This document shows, piece after piece, positions 59,595 through 64,000 of a stretch of DNA of 64,000 bases (within the stretch, counting starts at the first letter, position 1; the number at the start of each line of letters is the position of its first letter). The DNA is from Perognathus longimembris pacificus (taxonomy: Eukaryota; Chordata; Mammalia; Rodentia; Heteromyidae). The stretch lies in assembly GCF_023159225.1 (NCBI RefSeq), contig NC_063184.1:16667528-16731527 (forward strand), read 5' to 3'. The notes under the pieces are model-generated. The model worked only from the letters and a program-made list of their open reading frames with translations, ran no database searches and was not told the DNA's origin. The translations under genes were made by a program, and so were the position numbers.

Positions 59595-60035
59595 TTGCTA
59601 GTCCTTGAATTCAAGGCCTGGGTCCTGTCCTTGAACTTTTGTGCTCAAGACTAATGTTCTACCACTTGAGACACAGCTCAGCTTCATGCTTTTTTGTAGT
59701 TAATTGGCCATAAGAATCTCACAGGGGCTGGGAATATGGCCTAGTGGCAAGAGCGCTTGCCTCCTATACATGAAGCTCTCGGTTCGATTCCCCAGCACCA
59801 AATGTATGGAAAACGGCCAGAAGGGGCGCTGTGGCTCAGGTGACAGAGTGCTAGCCTTGAGCGGGAAGAAGCCAGGGATGGTGCCCAGGCCCTGAGTCCA
59901 AGGCCCAGGACTGGCCAAAAAAAAAAAGAATCTCACAGACTTTCCTGCTTGAGCTGACTTTGAACTGTGATCCTCATATCTCATCCTCCTGAGAAGATAC
60001 TCAGGTTTACAGGCATGAGCCACTAGTGCCTAGTT
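59595..60035 (-). mobile_element. B1-like dimeric SINE, reversed, split by a younger SINE
   Basis: TTGAATTCAAGGCCTGGGTCC, GAGACACAGCTCAGC and TAGTTAATTGGCCATAAGAATCTCACAG come before the insert. ACTTTCCTGCTTGAGCTGAC, CTCATCCTCCTGAGAAGATACTCAGG and ATGAGCC follow it. Confidence 0.85.
59725..59925 (+). mobile_element. IDL-Geo-like dimeric SINE nested in an older SINE, 13-bp target-site duplication
   Basis: Full dimer, GGGCTGGGAATATGGCC to CCCAGGACTGGCC plus A-tail. AAGAATCTCACAG at 59712-59724 is repeated exactly at 59926-59938. Confidence 0.94.
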
Positions 60036-60785
60036 TACTTTCTCTTGAACATTTATATTAAAGTAAATGTTTAAACTGAACATTTTAACAGTAAATTCCT
60101 AGGAGATTGAAAATCAAAAAGTATAAAAATATCTTTTGAAGTTTCCATCCTATATAGAAATAGTTCCCTCAAAAGTAAACAGAGACACTTTGATGTAGAA
60201 ACTCGTGTTTATTTACCAAGTAGTTTTCATTCAGATATTTTGGCAGAAGTTTCTATTTTGGCTAATGAACCAAAGAACACCAATACAACCTAGTCACCTT
60301 ACATCTTTTCCAAACTATGTAAATACTTTATTTAACCCAGCAGCAAAAAAAAAGTTGAAACATTATATAGCTGTTCCTTTAAAATTTTATCATTTTCATT
60401 TGTTTTTATTTATTTTCGTTTACTTTTTAAATTATCTTTAAGTGGTTTATCTTTCCTTCATTGAAAATATGCAAATCAAAACAAAGCCAGAAAACACCTG
60501 AAATTTTGGATGGGTTTGAGAATATTGCTATTGTTTCTAGTTAAAATCACAGATCCATTCTGCTTGACCCCACCCCATTCATGCTCATTGCCAATACCAC
60601 TTCCTCTAACCCCTTTTGATTAAATATTCTCTATGCTCTCCAAGCTGACAGCAGATGGAAATCATTTTGAAAGATTTAGAAATGTTTCTGAATGTTTCTC
60701 TCAAGCTTGTCAATCCAACGATGCTTGAGAAGGGGGAAATGTTTATGACTTTCTTTAAAATTAAGAAAAGATAAGTAATTTAAAG

Positions 60786-60858
60786 TATATATATATATAG
60801 GTATATAGACTTATGTGTATATATACTTACATATGTATATGTACATATATGTATACGT

Positions 60859-60899
<41 letters not shown>
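60786..60899 (+). repeat. TA/TACA tract then (GT)n microsatellite
   Basis: ATATAT and TACATATG words to 60860, then a pure GT run at 60861-60899. Confidence 0.93.
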
Positions 60900-60900
<1 letters not shown>

Positions 60901-61053
60901 CCTTGAATGCTTGTCAATCCCTGGAGAAGGTTTGTGAATCATCCATTGGTATTTATGTTCAAGGCATCAGGGATTTCTGTCTAGAAAATAAATCTGTGTG
61001 TGTCTGTCTGTCTGGATCTGTGTGTATGTGTGTCTCTGTGTGTGCATAGTTAT

Positions 61054-61262
61054 GTACTGGAATTTAAATTCAAGGTCAGAACACTGTCCCTTAACTTTAT
61101 CACTCAAGTTTGGTGCTCTACCACTTGAATCATGACTCTGCTTCTGGCCTTTTGTGGGTTACTTAGAAAGAAGGTTCTCACAGCCTTTCCTGCCCAACTG
61201 TGATCCTCCCAGTCTCAGCCTCTGGAGTAGCTAGGATTACAACAGGCTTGAGCCAGCAGCAT
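61054..61262 (-). mobile_element. B1-like dimeric SINE, reversed
   Basis: ATTCAAGGTCAGAACACTGTCCC, CTCTACCACTTGAATCATG and CTCAGCCTCTGGAGTAGCTAGGATTACAACAGGC. Confidence 0.78.
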
Positions 61263-61328
61263 TCATCTGGAAAACAAATCCCAACACACGAAATCTATAG
61301 CAATGGCCATAATTCTCAATAGTTACAC

Positions 61329-61331
<3 letters not shown>

Positions 61332-61377
<46 letters not shown>
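61332..61377 (+). repeat. (GA)n microsatellite
   Basis: About 22 GA/AG units. Confidence 0.96.
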
Positions 61378-61380
<3 letters not shown>

Positions 61381-61904
61381 GACAGACAGAGACAGACACT
61401 TGTATAAACTATAGTAAATTTTATAAAACTTCTACATATAAAATTAACTACATCTGATATTGACAAAAGGGTTTTTATTTCTCAGTAGGATCACATTGAT
61501 AGAAACAGATGTTAAATATGAAAGCAAAGGGAGACTAGAACAGAATCAAAGTGGGAAACTTTAAAAAATAATCACCAAGCAATTTTGGTGACTTCTTAGG
61601 TATGGAAACAGAGAGAGAAAATGGAAAACTCTGTTTCAAAGATTCAGTTGATAAGAAAACATAGACACGATTGACAGAAAAGAGAGACCCTGTGAGAGGA
61701 TCCGGGTTTGGGATGGAGATGAGCTTCCTGCAGGAGAGTCTAGGAGCATAGAACAAGCCACATCCTCAGATGGAGCAATGGTCCAGTTTAGGCTGCTGCT
61801 GATGTACCATCTGTGATCAGGTTTACATCTGTACCCTGCACTCTGACTAGAAACTGTTGGATTCTATTTATACTTACTTTATTACTTTTGTTTTATTTTT
61901 TTTC

Positions 61905-62058
61905 CCCAGTGCTTCTTTTTGCTCAAGACTAACACTCTACCACTTGAGCCACAGCTCCACTTTTGACTTTTTCTGTTTATATAGTGCTGAGGAATTGAAC
62001 CCAGGGCTTTGTGTATGCTAAGGCAAGCACTCTACCAGCAAACCACATTCCCAGCCCC
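61905..62058 (-). mobile_element. IDL-Geo-like SINE, 3'-truncated
   Basis: GCTTCTTTTTGCTCAAGACTAACACTC to AACCACATTCCCAGCCCC. The outer part of the right module is missing. Confidence 0.8.
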
Positions 62059-62969
62059 ATGTTTGTAGCTGGTTATAAAATATCCTTTGAAAAAGAGGAG
62101 CTAATAACCAGCAGTTCTTGAAGCTATGTAGGGGCACTCAAAAAAGTAAGAAGGTTGTTACCACCTACCTTCATCTGTCCTGATTTAATTTTGCTTCATA
62201 ATTATATGGCTTGTATTAATAACAGTATGTAGTCTTTTAGCTTCTGACCCTTTGCCAGCAGGAGTTATGTTTGTGGCTGTTTATTCAGCATGGGAATGGA
62301 CTGATTGGTACTGACTCATATTTACATATTTTCTCCAGCTTCTATTTTGAAAGGCTCTGTTTATTTGGAAAAGCACTAATTGAAGTTAGAGAAATCTGTC
62401 TTACAAAGCAGAGCAAGAACAAATAAACTATAGAAGAATTAAACCCTGGGAGTGTGAACTCAAGAAAATTTCTGGCTATATTTAAATGATTCCCCCAACA
62501 AGAGAAATCATCTCATTTAAAGTCATAGTAAATAAACCATCCCATGGAACTCTATTGTTTTATTTGGTAATTAGGATTATAAAATATAGGTCATTGGCTT
62601 TCAGACAGTCAGTGCTTCCTTCTTTAGTTAATTACCTTTAATAAAACTATATATCTACATGCTACATGCTACTAGATATGATTTAGAAGCTTTATTAACA
62701 TTGTAAAAAATCATTATGGTTAGCCAATTGCTGATGTAACCAAAGCTTAGAGGTTCTAAATTGAATTGTGTCCGGCAAGTGGAAGAGTTTGATTCTGAAC
62801 ACAATTTTAACACTAAGGTCAAGTAAGTAATCTGCTGACTTTCTACTTCCTTTAAAAGGTTAACGTGATTTATTGTGAATGTAAGAGAAAGAAGAAGGAA
62901 GGTCAAAGAGTGGGGAGATAATATCACAACACTAATGCTTTTTTTAAATGTGTTTTGTTTTATTTCATT

Positions 62970-63164
62970 TTTTGCCAGTCCTGGGGCTTGGACTCAGGAC
63001 CTGAGCACTGTCCCTGGCTTCCTTTATGCTCAAGGCTAGCACTTTACCACTAGAGCCACAGCACCAATTCCAGCTTTTTCTGTTTATGTGGTTCTGAGGA
63101 ATTGAACCCAGGGTTTCATGCATGCAAGGCTAGCACTCTACCACTAGGCCACATTCCCAGCCCC
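62970..63164 (-). mobile_element. IDL-Geo-like dimeric SINE
   Basis: TTGCCAGTCCTGGGGCTTGG to GGCCACATTCCCAGCCCC, reversed, with both tRNA-like modules. Confidence 0.88.
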
Positions 63165-63204
63165 TTAGTGCATAAAATTAAACAAAACAAGCCAAACACC
63201 AAGC

Positions 63205-63455
63205 ATTTGGGTTTGGTTCGGATTTCATGCTCTTCCTGGGGCTTAGATACTACCCCTGAGTTTTTTTACTTAAAGCTTACTTAAAGCTAGAGTTCTATCC
63301 CTTAAGCCACAGCTCCATGTCCAGCTTTCTTGGTGGTTAAGTGGAGACAAGACTCTCACAGACATTTCAGCCCAGGCTGACTTCAAACCATAGTCCTCAG
63401 ATCTCAGCCTCCTGAATAGCTAAGATTACAGGCATGAGTCACCAGCTCTCAGCAC
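63205..63455 (-). mobile_element. B1-like dimeric SINE, reversed
   Basis: CTGGGGCTTAGATACTACCCC, AAGCCACAGCTCCATG, GGTGGTTAAGTGGAGACAAG and CTCAGCCTCCTGAATAGCTAAGATTACAGGCATGAG. Confidence 0.8.
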
Positions 63456-63509
63456 CCAATATTATTTTAGGAAAACAAATTCTTTCTTTTTTATTTTGGA
63501 TTATATTCT

Positions 63510-64000
63510 TTCTTTATTTTTTTTCAAATTTTTATTATCAAACTGATGTACAGAGAGGTTACAGTTAACAAATTTTTTCTATAAGCCTAATTCCTCTATT
63601 TTATTTATTTATTTATTTGTTTGTTTGTTTGTTTGTTTATTGCCAGTCCTGGGCTTGGAATCAAGGCCTGAGCACTGTTTTGCTCAAGGCTAGCATTCTA
63701 CCACTTGAGCCACAATGCCTCTTCCAGCTTTTTCTATATGTGTGGTGCTGAGGAATCGAACCCAGGGCTTCATGTATACGAGTCGAGCACTTTACCACTA
63801 GGCTATATTCCCAGCCCTAATTCCTCTAATTTTATTGTCCATGTAACTAAGGATACATTTTTTGCGTTTTTTATTTCTTTATTGTCAGAATGATGTACAG
63901 AGAGGTTACATTTTCATACGTAGGGCAGTGTGTACATTTCTTATCCATCTTGTTACCTCCTCCCTCATTTGCTCCCACCTTCCCCCTCCCTATCCCCCCC
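63510..64000 (-). mobile_element. L1 3' ends, reversed, cut by the window's right edge
   Basis: TTTTTATTATCAAACTGATGTACAGAGAGGTTACAG (63530-63565) and, past a SINE, TTATTGTCAGAATGATGTACAGAGAGGTTAC...GTGTACATTTCTTATCC and CTCCCACCTTCCCCCTCCC are two reversed L1 tails. Confidence 0.75.
63602..63815 (-). mobile_element. IDL-Geo-like dimeric SINE with TTTA/TTTG tail
   Basis: The (TTTA)n(TTTG)n run at 63602-63640 is the tail. TTGCCAGTCCTGGGC to GCTATATTCCCAGCC is the body. CCTAATTCCTCT at 63586-63597 and 63816-63827 is the target-site duplication. Confidence 0.9.

Overview
This is a stretch of a mammalian, almost certainly rodent, nuclear genome. It is AT-rich, has split genes with GT-AG introns, and is packed with LINE-1 (L1) remnants, short SINEs and microsatellites. 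The commonest young SINE is a dimer: an ID/tRNA-like left monomer (GGGCTGGGAATATGGCC...) joined to a second tRNA-like monomer ending ...GACTGGC plus poly(A). It fits what I know of the IDL-Geo SINE described from geomyoid rodents (kangaroo rats, pocket mice, pocket gophers), so I infer a geomyoid source. The species is not proven from sequence alone.

Layout. Positions 1-6760 are an L1 cluster. A truncated L1 3' end (about 800-1362) is followed by a 5.3-kb L1 (1420-6748) with a complete-looking 5' end and target-site duplications. That L1 has frameshifts in both ORFs and an internal deletion that removes the whole reverse-transcriptase core. Positions 6762-31500 are intergenic, with old L1 pieces, SINEs, microsatellites and no gene that I recognise.

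The only cellular gene is TACR3, the neurokinin B (NK3) receptor, on the + strand. A GC-rich promoter with a TATA box lies at 31500-31760. The first coding exon is 32063-32595, exon 2 is 51443-51631 and exon 3 is 53317-53467. Joined, they encode residues 1-291 of a rhodopsin-class GPCR (N-terminal tail through TM5 and intracellular loop 3). Phases and splice sites fit cleanly and there is no internal stop. Intron 3 runs off the right edge, so TM6, TM7 and the C-terminal tail lie outside the window. Intron 1 is 18.8 kb and repeat-rich. Intron 2 is 1.7 kb and appears free of young repeats. Intron 3 contains a reversed 7SK RNA retropseudogene with a 17-bp target-site duplication and no poly(A) tail.

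I found no bacterial-type operon, CRISPR array or new defence system. The observations most worth a second look concern retrotransposition: the RT-deleted L1, the tailless 7SK copy, a fold-back SINE palindrome, a SINE tandem inserted within one target-site duplication, and two SINEs inserted at the same site of an older SINE.
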